NCBI RefSeq assembly: GCF_002994745.2
Contig: NC_037092.1
Span: 72,329,823-72,393,822 of the forward strand
DNA: 64,000 bases
Reading direction: 5' to 3'
Source of the DNA: Rosa chinensis
Taxonomy: Eukaryota; Streptophyta; Magnoliopsida; Rosales; Rosaceae
A program made the position numbers and the translations under genes. Numbering within the stretch: the first letter of the stretch is position 1; each line of letters starts with the position of its first letter. This document shows, one piece after another, positions 30,089 to 41,598 of this stretch. The notes under the pieces were generated by a model, which worked only from the letters and a program-made list of their open reading frames with translations, was not told where the DNA came from and searched no databases.

Positions 30089-31158
30089 GTATGCTTAAAC
30101 TTACCTCGCAAATTTTGTGATTTAGAATGCTTCTTTTCTTTCCAAGTACAAAATTTTAGTTTAAGCTTTGAAAATTTTATGTGGTTCACTGCAAGAATGC
30201 GGTATGACTGTATGAAAATGTTACTTACCTGAATATGCTATGCTAAAAACCAGTGAAGGAGCAAGAACATATAACATGATATAAAAAAGGATTGCATACC
30301 ATAAACAGTTTGTTGGTTATGCAATATGACCATTTGAAATCATGAATCCATTCCATGACATTTCAAAACTCCCAAAATGGTCAAGAAGGGTTAAGTGTAC
30401 AATATATAGAGACCTTTTGGAAAATAGAGCCTTGTTAGGGCCTCTAGTTGCACCAAAAGGTGAAGAGTCCTAGAATCAAGGTTCCCAAGCTAGCCAATAC
30501 GGCAATCGAAATTGGTATTGTAACTAACCATGTTCTAAACAAGTGTCCTAGTCATAAATTAGAGAAGTGATTAGGTCCCCTAATTTGTTCTAGACATGCT
30601 CATCTACACATTCAAGAGTTAATCAAGCTCCTAAGCATGCATCTAAGCCAAATATTATAGAATAGAACATATGCCAAACACGAAATTGAAAACCATTAAA
30701 TCAAAACATATTTATTACATTAAATCCATGTTAGGGCTCAAACCCTAGCTTCCTAAATAGACTACTCAGAACCCATCAACAAATCAACAATAATAATAAA
30801 GAGGTAAAGGTGAGGAAGAGTGAGGTGTAATAAGAATAAGTCACAATTGCTATAGAGCAAATATGACAAGCCTTGATTTATGCCTTTTTCACTTTTACCC
30901 AATCTCAAATCTTGATGAACATGAGATCCCTTGGAGCTCCTTGAAATTCTTTTGAGAAAATTATGAAGATTTGATGTGAGGAAGTGAGGAAAAGAAAAAT
31001 GGAAATTAAAATGGGAGTGTGGTTTTGGGTGTGTTGCCTAGAGAGAAGAATGGTGTGGTGGGTGAGGTTGGCTTTAGAGGGAAAGGGACAATGGGTGTGT
31101 GGCTACAGTGGCTGCTGTAGGGATGGATAATCATAAGGTATAATTGGAATTAATATAT
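30089..31158. other. Non-coding intergenic DNA
   Basis: No gene or clear transposon recognised. An 80-codon frame (29990-30232) only extends the exon above into its intron. Confidence 0.5.
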
Positions 31159-31436
31159 AGGGAATATTTCACAAATGGTCACTCAACTATGACTCATTCA
31201 ACACTTTGGTCACTGAAGATTCAAATATATCACTTTGATCACTCAACTATTACATTGTCAATCACTTAAGTCACTTTGTTAATTTTTTCATTAAAAAAAA
31301 TTATAAAAAATACTCTTTAGGTGACTTAAGTGATTGACAGTGTAATAGTTGAGTGACTAAAGTGATATATTTGAAACTTCAGTGACTAAAGTATCGAATG
31401 AGTCATAGTTGAGTGATCATTTGTGGAATTCTCCCT
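31159..31436. mobile_element. Palindromic MITE upstream of a TNL gene
   Basis: The left end AGGGAATATTTCACAAATGG and the complement of the right end AGGGAGAATTCCACAAATGA start arms that stay paired through CACTCAACTATGACTCATTC. It is flanked by TTAATATAT and AATATATAT, a probable 8-9-bp duplication. It ends 419 bp before the TNL start codon, so it may supply part of that promoter. Confidence 0.85.
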
Positions 31437-34213
31437 AATATATATGTGGTTCTCGGTGGTGAATGGCTGGAAGAAGAAGAAGAGAGAAGATAGGACATGT
31501 GGCAGCCAGTGATAGGAAGAAAGGAAAAAAAGAGAAAAAAAAAAAGGGAAGAAAGGGTGAAGGACATGTTTTCTTTGTCTATATATTTTCTCATTCATGT
31601 AAAGGTTTCAGACGATTCAATACAAAGAAAATTTGCAACATCAGTTTGTGTTTTTCCACAGATTTAATTAGACGCGACTATCACTGCGCGGTTCTCTCTC
31701 TATCTTCCATGATTTACTTTCCTACACTTTGTGGCCATTCAGTCTTCATTTTTCACAGTGGTTTCCTCTGCAACTAGCTTTCATTTTCTCTTCCAGTTTT
31801 CACAGTTTACAGTGGTTTTCCCTGGACCTTAATTTTCGATCTTGGTGGTTTCCAATGGACTTGAGCACCTCCCCATCTCTTGGTTGGGCTGAATCACCTC
31901 CCCGTTGGACATTCGACGTCTTCTTGAGTTTCAGGGCTGAAGACACCCGCAGGGGTTTCATCTCCCATTTATACCGCGAACTGGAGCTCTGGCAAGTATT
32001 CAAGACTTTCAAGGACGACCGACCGCTTGAAATTGGAGCTAGTATCTCTCCAAAGCTTGTCAGCGCAATCGAACAATCACATCTCGCCATAGTTGTTCTC
32101 TCACCCAACTATGCTTCTTCCACTTGGTGCTTGGATGAGCTTGCGAAAATTATCGAGTCCATGGAAACGGGAGATGAGAGAATTCTGCCGGTTTTCTTTG
32201 ATGTGGATCCATCGGACGTTCGACATCAAAGGAGCAGCTTTGCTGAAGCCTTTGCTAAGCATGAAGTAAAGTTCAGTAACGACATAGAGAAGGTGAAGAG
32301 GTGGAGAGCAGCATTAAGAGAAGTGGCAGGTCTCACCGGATGGGATCCAAAGGAATATAAGCAAGCACGTACTACATGCAACTTCATCCATTTTTTATTG
32401 TCTTTTAAATTTTGACTTGTTGTAGCAATGTTCTATTATATATGTATTATTAGCTTGATGGTTGTCTCTTTTTCTGTTAGATCTGAAAGTGAGCTTATTG
32501 AAGTCATTGTCAAACGTGTGTGGGAGAAAGTGCTTCCTACGATCGCATTGTCATATCCCATAGACAAGTTAGTTGGAATTGATTTTAGACTCAGGAAAAT
32601 GCGTTTGCTTTTAGCTGCTGAGGAAAAAGATGTTCGATTTATAGGAATATGGGGTATGGGTGGAGTGGGTAAGACCACCCTTGCTAGGCTAGTGTTCGAG
32701 AAAATTTTCCATCATTTTGATGTGGCTGAGTTTCTTGTTGATCATGGTCCACTAGTCAATCTTCATAAACAGGTTCTTTCCCAAATCTTGAAGGAAAATA
32801 TTTCACATGTTTGGGATGAATACAAAGGAACCTGTTTCATTAGAAAATGCCTGTCTAATAAAAAGGTTCTTCTTGTTTTTGATGATGTTGATAGTTGTGA
32901 CCGCCAAGAAAAATTGGCCGGACATAAATCTTGGTTTGGTGAGGGAAGTAGAATCATAGTTACAACTAGAGATAAACGTCTCCTCACCGAGTGTGGTATA
33001 GAATTATCATTTGAGCTAGTGCGGTTAAATGACAATAATGCTCTTGAGCTCTTTAGTCACAAAGCCTTCAAAAAAGATCAGCCAGTGGAAGAGTTTTTAG
33101 AGCTTTCCAAGTGTTTTGTAGATTATGCCAAAGGGCTTCCATTGGCTCTTAAAACTCTAGGAAGTTCTTTGTATCAGAGAAATCTAGAGGAATGGAATAG
33201 TATATTGGAGTCACTAAAGAGAATTCCTAATCCGACAATTTTTTACTCTCTCAAATTAAGTTATGATTCCCTGAATGATTTGCAACAGAAGAATTTCTTG
33301 GACATTGCATTCTTCTACAAGGGGGTGGAGAAGGATCGAGTTATTCAACTGCTAGAATATTGTTATGGCTTTAATATTCTTATTGTGAGAAATGTTCTTA
33401 TCGAGAAATCTCTCTTAACTATTGATCTGTACAACAATGTTGGGATGCATGGTTTGATACAAGAAATGGCATGGGAAATTGTTCGTCAAGACTGTCGTGA
33501 GGAGCCTGGTCTTCGCAGCCGTTTGTGTCATCGTAATGACATTTTCCATGTATTCACAAAAAATACAGTAAGAAGTTATATAGATAATCCAAGTTTAGAT
33601 TTAAAAATGAAAACTACATTTTGTATTAGCTTGTTATATATTAGGCTTGTGTGGAATTAACTCTTCCTTTGTTCTGAATTAATTTCAGGGAACAGAAGTA
33701 ATCAAAGGCATACGGTTATGTTTACCTCATTTAGAAGAGGCAGATTCAAGCTGGAATTGTGAATGCTTCTCTAAGATGCTCAAACTAATGTTTCTTGAAT
33801 TTGATAATTTAATAATTAGTTCAGGCCCCAAATTCCTTGATAATTCTCAAATGGAATAGGTATCCTTCCAAATCTCTTCCAGCTAGATTCCGGCCAAATA
33901 TGCTTGCTGAACTGAAGATGCGAAGAAGCAATCTTGTCCGGCTTTGGGATGGAAGACAGGTAACAATGTTGATAATGTTTTCTATTTCAAAATATAATTT
34001 TAGGTTTTCCAAAGGTAATTATTTGTTCCATGCATTGTACAGGACTTGCCTAACTTGAAATATATGGATCTTAGTGAGTCCAAAAACTTGAAGGAGACCC
34101 CAGATTTCACAGGTATTCCGAATCTTGAGAGATTGAATCTTGCAAATTGTGACGGTTTAGTTAAGATCCATCCATCCATTGCAGTCCACAAAAAGCTTAA
34201 ATGGCTGATACTT

Positions 34214-34397
34214 TGTTAGTGTGAGTCATCGTTCCCTATTAGGAATAGACTACAAGGGAATATATTGTTGTAATTACTTACCTTGTACATGTTGTGTAGT
34301 ACAGTTGTAGTACGATTGTAATCTGTTTATATACACCACAGAATGGGTGTAATAATATATCAGAAAATTTATTCTCTCAATCTTGTCATATTTGACT
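34214..34397 (+). repeat. 5' LTR of copia element in TNL
   Basis: Starts TGTTAGTGTGAGTCATCG, ends TTTGACT directly before the primer site. Confidence 0.95.
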
Positions 34398-34409
34398 TGG
34401 TATCAGAGC
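34398..34409 (+). other. Primer-binding site, initiator tRNA-Met
   Basis: TGGTATCAGAGC, the standard plant copia primer site complementary to the 3' end of initiator tRNA-Met, abuts the 5' LTR. Confidence 0.95.
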
Positions 34410-34987
34410 AAAGATCCGAAAAGGACTTTGTCTCTTTCTTTTCAGCTTTTTCTCAATCCGAAGAAAAAAAATTGGGTTAAAAGCCAATTCCTTGGTCAGG
34501 CTTTGAAACGACGTCGTTCAAGACGTCTTCTTCAGCCTTCACTTTGTTCGCTCGCTCGGCTTCATCTGCAGCAACAGACAGATCGATCCGATCCGTCTTA
34601 GATCGTCGGCGCTCCTCTCCCTGACCTTCAGTCCAGACCGGCCTCGTCTTCCGTCCCAGACCGCCGTCGTTTGCCTCCGACATCAGATCGATCTTCGTCC
34701 ACCTTCGACATCAAATCGCCGAACCTCTTCTGCAACGCCGAAGATCGTCTCAGATCGCCGAATCTCTTCAGTCGGTGTCCGCGATAGTGACCGCGACCCA
34801 GTCCGGCGTCACCCCTCTTCCGGTCGTCTCTCTCCTCTCGGTCAGACCAGCAACTCGGTACCTTGATCAGTAGGTACCTCGGTCAACTCAGTAACCCGGT
34901 CAACTCAGTGACCCGGTCCACTCGGTAACCCAGTCAACCCGGTAACTCGGTCAACTCGACCAACTCGGTCAAACCCAACAGTTATCA

Positions 34988-34989
<2 letters not shown>

Positions 34990-35044
<55 letters not shown>

Positions 35045-35436
35045 TCCTATCCAGAGCGAGGCATCGCTTTGAAATTTCAGAGCGAGGTTAGGGTTTAGGG
35101 TCACTTTTCGGTCGCATATCCACATCTCAACCGTTCAGTTTCTAGGTACTAATGTATAGATCATCTCTGCAAAATTTCAGCCAAATTGATGGTCGTTAAG
35201 GCATTGATAACTGCCTTAAAGCTAGTACGGTTCAGGTTGGACAGATTCAATTCGTCCATTGGTTTAAGCGAGTTAGATACCTTAAAGACCATCAATTTCG
35301 TTGAAATTTTGCAGAGATGATCTATACATTAGCACCTAAAAACTGAACGGTTGAGATGTGGATATGCGACCGAAAAGTGACCCTAAACCCTAACCTCGCT
35401 CTGAAATTTCAAAGCGATGCCTCGCTCTGGATAGGA

Positions 35437-35485
<49 letters not shown>
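34990..35485. repeat. (TA)n microsatellite split by a MITE
   Basis: About 25 TA units at 34993-35040 and about 22 at 35441-35485 flank the MITE at 35041-35440. The MITE seems to have landed in, or brought with it, TA repeats. Confidence 0.85.
35041..35440. mobile_element. 400-bp near-perfect palindromic MITE
   Basis: The first 48 bases, starting CAGATCCTATCCAGAGCGAG, are repeated without change as the inverse complement at the right end. Pairing continues with few mismatches for about 165 bp per arm. The centre contains GGTTCAGGTTGGACAGATTC, shared (inverted) with the MITE at 19895-20295. The near-perfect arms suggest recent insertion. Confidence 0.95.
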
Positions 35486-35487
<2 letters not shown>

Positions 35488-35551
35488 CTTCAATTGTTGG
35501 AATATCTTTTTCCGCTGCATACTCTGTGATTTCTGTTACTGTATTGTTGTG

Positions 35552-38500
35552 ATGGGTAGTGATCAAAGTGAAGGTCAGGGTTCTAAGGCCAATGAGGTTC
35601 AGAAAGTTGAGGTATCTGTTAAGAGCTCAGAAGGTGGTTCTTTTGGAGGTACCAAACTCACTGGTACCAATTTCCGAACATGGAAGATGATTATGTCCGT
35701 TTATCTTCGTGGGATACACAAGATGGGACATGTGACAGGAACAATCAAGGTTCCTAGTGAAGATGACATAGAAGCCTATGCTAAGTGGGAAGATGATGAT
35801 GGGTTTGTAATGTCTATTTTATTTAGAGCCATGACTGATGATGTGCTACAGATGGTAGAGGAATGTGAAACTGCTGAGGCCATATGGAAGACGTTGGGAG
35901 ATCTCTATACAAATGAATCTGATTTTATACAGGTTCATGAACTAATGTGCAAAGCTGCAGGAATGCTACAGAATGGGCAACCAGTGTCAGTGTTTTTCAC
36001 CAAGCTGAAGAATGTATGGGCTGAAATTGATCAGAAGCGTCCTTGCAAGATCAAGAATCAGGAAGATCTTGTGTGGTACCAGAAGGAGAAGGAGCTAGAA
36101 AGGGTTCATGTCTTCCTGAGAGGGCTTGATGAGAAGCATAGCAGTGCCAAGGGAGAATTGCTCAGAATGACAGACCCTCCTAGTTTGACTACAGCTTTTA
36201 CATACATCCGCAAGGATGAGTCTCAGCAGGAAAGTGTCAAACATGCACAGGTTGAAGTCTCGAGCCTAGCCATTCAGGCCAAGGCACCTGCACCTTTCCT
36301 TCAGCAACAGAGTTCAGCCCCACTTCATCAGCAAGGTTTCACCAACCGTCCTCGTCCTCAATGCTCTTATTGCAACGATCTTGGGCATGTTCGGGAGACT
36401 TGTTGGAAGTTGAACCCACACCTTAAACCTAAAAAGCAAGGTTATCGCCTTAAGGGGAAAGCAGCTGCGGTTCACTTGGTCCAAGAACCGGATTTCTATG
36501 GAGTGGCTGGCCAAGATCATCATACAGCAGGTGGAGCTACCCCTACAGCCTCTATAGCTGGTCGAGGTAAAATTGGTATGGCTTTACAGATTTCTAACTT
36601 TGTTGGTTCTGATACATGGATTATTGATTCTGGTGCCTCCGACCATATGACTTATGACAAATCATATTTTACTGAATTGTCTTCCCCATCAGTGTCCTAT
36701 GTAACTAATGCCAATGGTGAGGCTTTTCCTGTGTTAGGGTCAGGGTCAGTGCGTCTTACTCCTACTTTAGAACTTCACAATGTGTTATATGTGCCTGACT
36801 TATCTCATCACTTGATATCTGTCCCACAATTGAACACTGAGTCTAAATGCTCTGTAACCTTTTATCCTATGTATGTGATTTTTCAGGATCTTCTCACCAG
36901 GGAGATAGTCGGTCGGGGGTATCTGAGGGGCAGGTTGTTCCATCTGGATCAGACATACGCAGGAGAGAAACCAGGAGCACAGTCCCGAGCCGCTTTGACT
37001 TCGACTTCTGATAAGCTAAGTGAGATTTGGTTGTGGCATCGCCGTTTAGGGCATCCATCTTTTAGTCTTATGAAGAAAACCATGCCTACTCTGTTTATCG
37101 GTGTGGATGAGTCAGTTTTACATTGTGAAACCTGTGTTTTGGCCAAGAGTCATCGTGCTACTTATTCTCCTAGTATTTCTAATAAAAGTGTTATTCCTTT
37201 TGAGTTGATTCATTCTGATGTTTGGGGACCTTCTAGAGAGCCTACTGTATCGGGTATGAGATATTTTGTGTTGTTTGTTGATGATTGTACAAGATTGTCA
37301 TGGGTTGCTCTTCTTAAAACCAAAGATGAAGTCTTTCCCGCTTTTCAAACCTTTCGTAATCTTGTTCAAACACAATATCATAGCACCATTAAAGTCCTTC
37401 GTTCTGACAATGGGGGGAGTATGTTAATCATGTGTTCCAAGAGTTTTTTAAAAACTATGGGATTGTTCACCAAACCACATGTCCACAAACAACAGAACAG
37501 AATGGAGTGTCCGAACGAAAAAACCGTCATTTACTTGATATGGCTCGTGCCCTTCTTTTTAGTGCTCATATGCCTAAGTATCTATGGGGCGATGCTATAC
37601 ATGCTTCCTCTCATCTTATCAATCGTCTTCCATCTAGTGTCCTTCAGGGCAAAATTCCATTTGAGGTTCTCGCCTCTCATATCTGCTTACCATCCTTTCA
37701 CAATCTTCCAGCTCGTGTTTTTGGTTGTGTTGCCTTTGTCCATGTACCAAAAAATCAGAGGTCTAAGTTGGATGCCCGGGCTCTTAAGTGTGTGTTTGTT
37801 GGCTACGGAGGTCATCAGAAGGGGTACAAATGCTATCATCCACCCACCAGAAAGTATTATGTCACTATGGATGTTACTTTCTTTGAAGACATGAGTTATT
37901 TCTCCTCTTCAGATACAGCTCTTCAGGGGGAGAATTCATATTTTGAAGAGCTATATCATGGAGAGGGGGAGGAATCAGAGGGAGAAGGAGAAGCCACACA
38001 GCCAGGAGGTCCTTTGACCGATCCGGTTGAAACTATTAGCTCACCACCTCCAGCAGCAGAAGCACCAGTTCCAATCACTCAGAATGCAGTTGAAGACACA
38101 ACTGCCCCTCCTGCCATCGCTTCTACCCCTGACCCACAGCTTCCTGGTACTGAAGATCACCCATTTGAGGTATGTCCATCCACTGATACTAGTAGTAGTG
38201 AGTCTAATATTGAGCCATATGTGTTACCACATAGGACCACTCGAGGTCAATCAGCCAAAAGATATGAACCTACTCTTACTGCCAAATCAACATATCCAGT
38301 AGCCAACTATATGTCCACTAGGAGGTTGTCTAAGTCATATGAATCATTTGTGAATCAAATATCTGCTGTATCAGTACCTAACAAAGTGCAGGATGCGTTG
38401 GGGGATCCAAAGTGGAGGAAGGCTATGGATGAAGAGATGGAGGCGTTGCAGAAGAACAGTACTTGGCAACTTGTGCCTCCACCACAAGGCAAGAAGGTTG

Positions 38501-39915
38501 TAGGCTGTCGTTGGGTGTTTACTGTGAAGCATAATGCAGATGGATCAGTGAATCGATACAAAGCACGTCTTGTAGCAAAGGGATTTACTCAAACGTATGG
38601 TATAGACTATGATGAAACTTTTGCTCCTGTTGCCAAGATGAATACTATTCGGGTTCTGCTCTCGTTCGCTGCTAGTTTAAACTGGCCACTCCGACAGTTT
38701 GATGTCAAGAATGCATTTCTTCATGGAGAGTTAGCCGAGGAAGTATACATGAGTCTCCCACCAGGGTATGTAGTTGCTTCTCCTGGTGAGTTTGTATGCA
38801 AATTGAGAAAGTCTCTGTATGGTCTCAAACAGTCACCTCGTGCTTGGTTTGGAAGATTTTCACAGTTCATGCGGAAGGTTGGTTACAGGCAGAGCAACTC
38901 AGACCATACCTTGTTTCTCAAGCATCAACAGGGGAAGGTAACAGCTCTAATTATCTATGTGGATGATATGGTAATCACTGGTAATGACACCGTTGAGATG
39001 GATAGACTGCAAAGACAGCTAGCCTCTGAGTTTGAGATGAAGGACTTCGGTGAGCTTAAGTACTTCTTAGGAATTGAGGTAGCCAGGGGGAGAGAAGGAA
39101 TCTATCTATGCCAGAGGAAGTATGTCCTTGACTTGCTGACAGAAACAGGTTTGTTGGATTGCAGACCTATTGACACTCCTATTGAGCAGAACCATGGTTT
39201 AGCTGAGTATCCAGATCAGGTACCTACTGATCGAGCTCGCTATCAGAGGTTAGTTGGGCGCTTGATTTATTTGGCTCATACCAGACCAGACGTTGCGTAT
39301 GCAGTGAGCGTGGTGAGTCAGTTCATGCATAATCCGAGTGAGAGTCACATGGATGCTGTTATGCGAATTCTGAGGTACTTGAAGTCAGCCCCAGGTAGGG
39401 GAGTACTATTTTCTAAACACAACAACATCCTCGAGGTTTGTGGCTTCACAGATGCAGATTGGGCTGGAAATATCACAGACAGGAGGTCAACATCAGGTTA
39501 CTTTACCTTTGTGGGAGGTAATTTGGTTACATGGAAGAGTAAGAAACAGAAAGTTGTGGCACGTTCTAGTGCTGAGGCCGAGTATAGAGGTATGGCTCAC
39601 GGAGTGTGTGAATTGTTGTGGCTGAGAAATCTGTTACGTGATCTGGGTATCATACTCAAAAATTCCATGCAGTTGTATTGTGACAACAAGGCAGCCATTG
39701 ACATATCACAGAATCCAGTACAGCATGATCGTACTAAGCATGTGGAGGTTGATCGTCACTTTATAAAGGAGAAGCTAGATGCCAAAATCATTAGCTTTCC
39801 TTTTGTTCCAACTGAAGAGCAACTTGCAGATGTACTTACCAAAGGAGTTTCCAGGAAGGCATTTTATGACTCACTAAGCAAGTTGGGCATGGTTGATGTG
39901 TATGCGCCAACTTGA
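35552..39915 (+). pseudogene. Copia gag-pol polyprotein with one single-base frameshift
   Basis: The first frame runs from ATG at 35552: gag with GTNFRTWKMIMSVYLRG, zinc knuckle CSYCNDLGHVRETC, protease WIIDSGASDHMT, integrase HHCC zinc module (LWHRRLGHPS ... CETCVLAKSH) and core start SDVWGPSREP. At a run of six G at 37412-37417, just after the catalytic RSDNG, the frame shifts by one. The second frame then runs to 39915 with TEQNGVSERKN, RT (QFDVKNAFLHGEL, YVDDMVITGN), RNase H (FTDADWAGNITDRRSTSGY, CDNKAAIDI) and LADVLTKGVS. No other break is visible, so a single lost G separates it from an open polyprotein. An assembly or read error is possible. Confidence 0.95.
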
Positions 39916-39922
39916 GGGGGAG

Positions 39923-40106
39923 TGTTAGTGTGAGTCATCGTTCCCTATTAGGAATAGACTACAAGGGAATATATTGTTGTAATTACTTACCTTGTACATG
40001 TTGTGTAGTACAGTTGTAGTACGATTGTAATCTGTTTATATACACCACAGAATGGGTGTAATAATATATCATAAAATTTATTCTCTCAATCTTGTCATAT
40101 TTGACT
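39923..40106 (+). repeat. 3' LTR of copia element in TNL
   Basis: 184 bp, preceded by the polypurine tract and followed by TACTT at 40107-40111. Confidence 0.95.
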
Positions 40107-40676
40107 TACTTCATCAATGCAAAAATGTTAAGTGCTTCCCAAGTAAGATTGAAATGGATTCTCTCGAGTTTCTCAACCTTTCTTACTGCTCAAAAGTAAA
40201 GATTCCAGAATTTGGAGAAGGAATGAAAAATTTGTCATGCCTTCGCATACCTGGGACTGCTACTGAGGAACTACCTTCATCAATTGAACATCTGGTTGGC
40301 CTTACTAGTCTGGATCTGTATGATAACAAAAGTCTCCAGAGTTTCCCGGGCACCGCAATTTTTAAACTGAAGTCCCTTGAATATTTCAATATGGATGGAG
40401 AAAATACGGGGGAGACAAAGACTCTGAAACCAACGCGAAATATTGCGGGATTTGGAGCCTGGAGAATTGTGTGGGCAGGTGGGGGGGGCCCATTGTTGTA
40501 CGAGCAAGATTTGGGAAAACCTCCTTAATGGAACAACCAACATCTTGAAGCGGAGTCGTGAATATTGTGACAAGGAGGAGGCAGGGGCTGACGAAGGTCT
40601 GAGTGGTAGCTCTTACAAAAAATCATTTTTCAAAAGACTCAAGGTGTTTGGCTCCAGTTTTGTTGCAGCTGGTTAA

Positions 40677-41146
40677 CAATCTCTTTTCTTGGGTGCGCGT
40701 GCCAGCACCGTTCGGGTGCGGTCGTCGGGGGTATCCCTTTACCTGACTTCTTTTGAGCGACTGTAGACGAGGAGAGCACCAACCTCGTCGTGGGGGTCGT
40801 CTGTGCCTCGTGGTGAGGACTTTATCTTGTATCACCAAGTAATCTTCCATAGTAGGCTTTATTTAGCCTCTAAATAATATATTTCGAACTTGTCGACAAT
40901 ATATAACTTGAACCACTGACTTTGGCTTAATTTCTCCAAGACACGTCTTGTCAGGCCAAAATGCTCATTTTGGGTCCAAACACAAGACATGAATACTAAT
41001 CGAGATCTATGGGAAGGTATGTTTTTGTGATTTATATAAATGGTTTATGTCTGATGTAGCTTCCATTAACTGATCAACCTGGTCCACCTAATTTATATTT
41101 GTGTATTTGTATATAAAAGGTTCATCGATCAGTGAAGCTCTAAGTT
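40677..41146. other. Spacer downstream of the TNL remnant
   Basis: No gene recognised. 40685-40850 is GC-richer than its surroundings, which may mark a foreign repeat. Confidence 0.4.
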
Positions 41147-41598
41147 GCAGATATCTTCATCAAAGCATTGCAAAGAGAGAGATTTGAATATCTCACAAGT
41201 CTACTTGGAATGAAGAAGCAAAGCATTAAGAGGGAGTGTTGAAGTTAATGCTTTTCTACTTCAGCTAGGAAAGTATTGTGCATATCCACTTGCTGCTACT
41301 GTTTGCTTTATCTTAATATCTAGATATTTTGGTGTGTAATCAAACTTTAATCTAGTTTATTAGCACTCTATTTCATACCGCAAGATGGTTATGTAGGGTT
41401 AAACTCTTGGACTATATAAGAGTTAAGGATGATGTAATATCCAAGTGAACTAGATCTGAAATAATCAAGCACTTAATTTGGCTGAGTTTTTCACGTGTTC
41501 TTGTAGTTCAGTTGCTACTGCAATTCAATCAAAACAACTATGCTGTGTTTATGACTGTGGTGTATTACTATTACATATCAGAAGTTCAAATTCTAACA
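41147..41598 (+). mobile_element. Tail of a second copia element: RNase H end plus LTR
   Basis: 41147-41236 encodes ADIFIKALQRERFEYLTSLL, then GMKKQSIKRE, matching the C-terminus of copia polyproteins. A polypurine tract (GAGGGAG) leads into an LTR with TG...CA ends at 41237-41598 (362 bp). The rest of the element is absent. Confidence 0.75.

Larger units (their letters stand above)
34214..40106 (+). mobile_element. Nearly intact Ty1/copia element (Ale-like) inside the TNL LRR exon
   Basis: The element is 5.9 kb with 184-bp LTRs differing at one base (G/T near 34370 against 40073), a methionine-tRNA primer site, a polypurine tract (GAGGGGGAG at 39914-39922) and the target duplication TACTT at 34209-34213 and 40107-40111. 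The very short LTR is typical of the Ale/Retrofit group. A 400-bp MITE sits in its untranslated leader. Removing the element plus one TACTT rejoins the LRR reading frame. Confidence 0.95.
31856..40676 (+). pseudogene. TIR-NBS-LRR (TNL) resistance-type gene, disrupted
   Basis: Exons are 31856-32360, 32481-33567, 33689-33959 and 34043-34213, resuming at 40112 after a copia element. Exon 1 is the TIR domain (FDVFLSFRAEDTRRGF, VLSPNYASSTWCLDEL, VFFDVDPSDVRHQ). Exon 2 is NB-ARC: P-loop GMGGVGKTT, kinase-2 VLLVFDDVD, GSRIIVTTRD, GLPLALKTLGSSLY, and MHG in place of the usual MHD. Exons 3-4 carry LRRs, with a small frameshift near 33835-33845. The right part has KIEMDSLEFLNLSYCSKVKI and later LRRs to about 40400, then an unrecognised tail. 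The exon 1/exon 2 intron appears to use a GC-AG pair. Such proteins are intracellular pathogen sensors; this copy is broken by the frameshift and the insertion. Confidence 0.9.

Noticed and set aside
38027..38302. 91-codon frame inside copia pol
   Set aside because: Out-of-frame shadow of the polyprotein.
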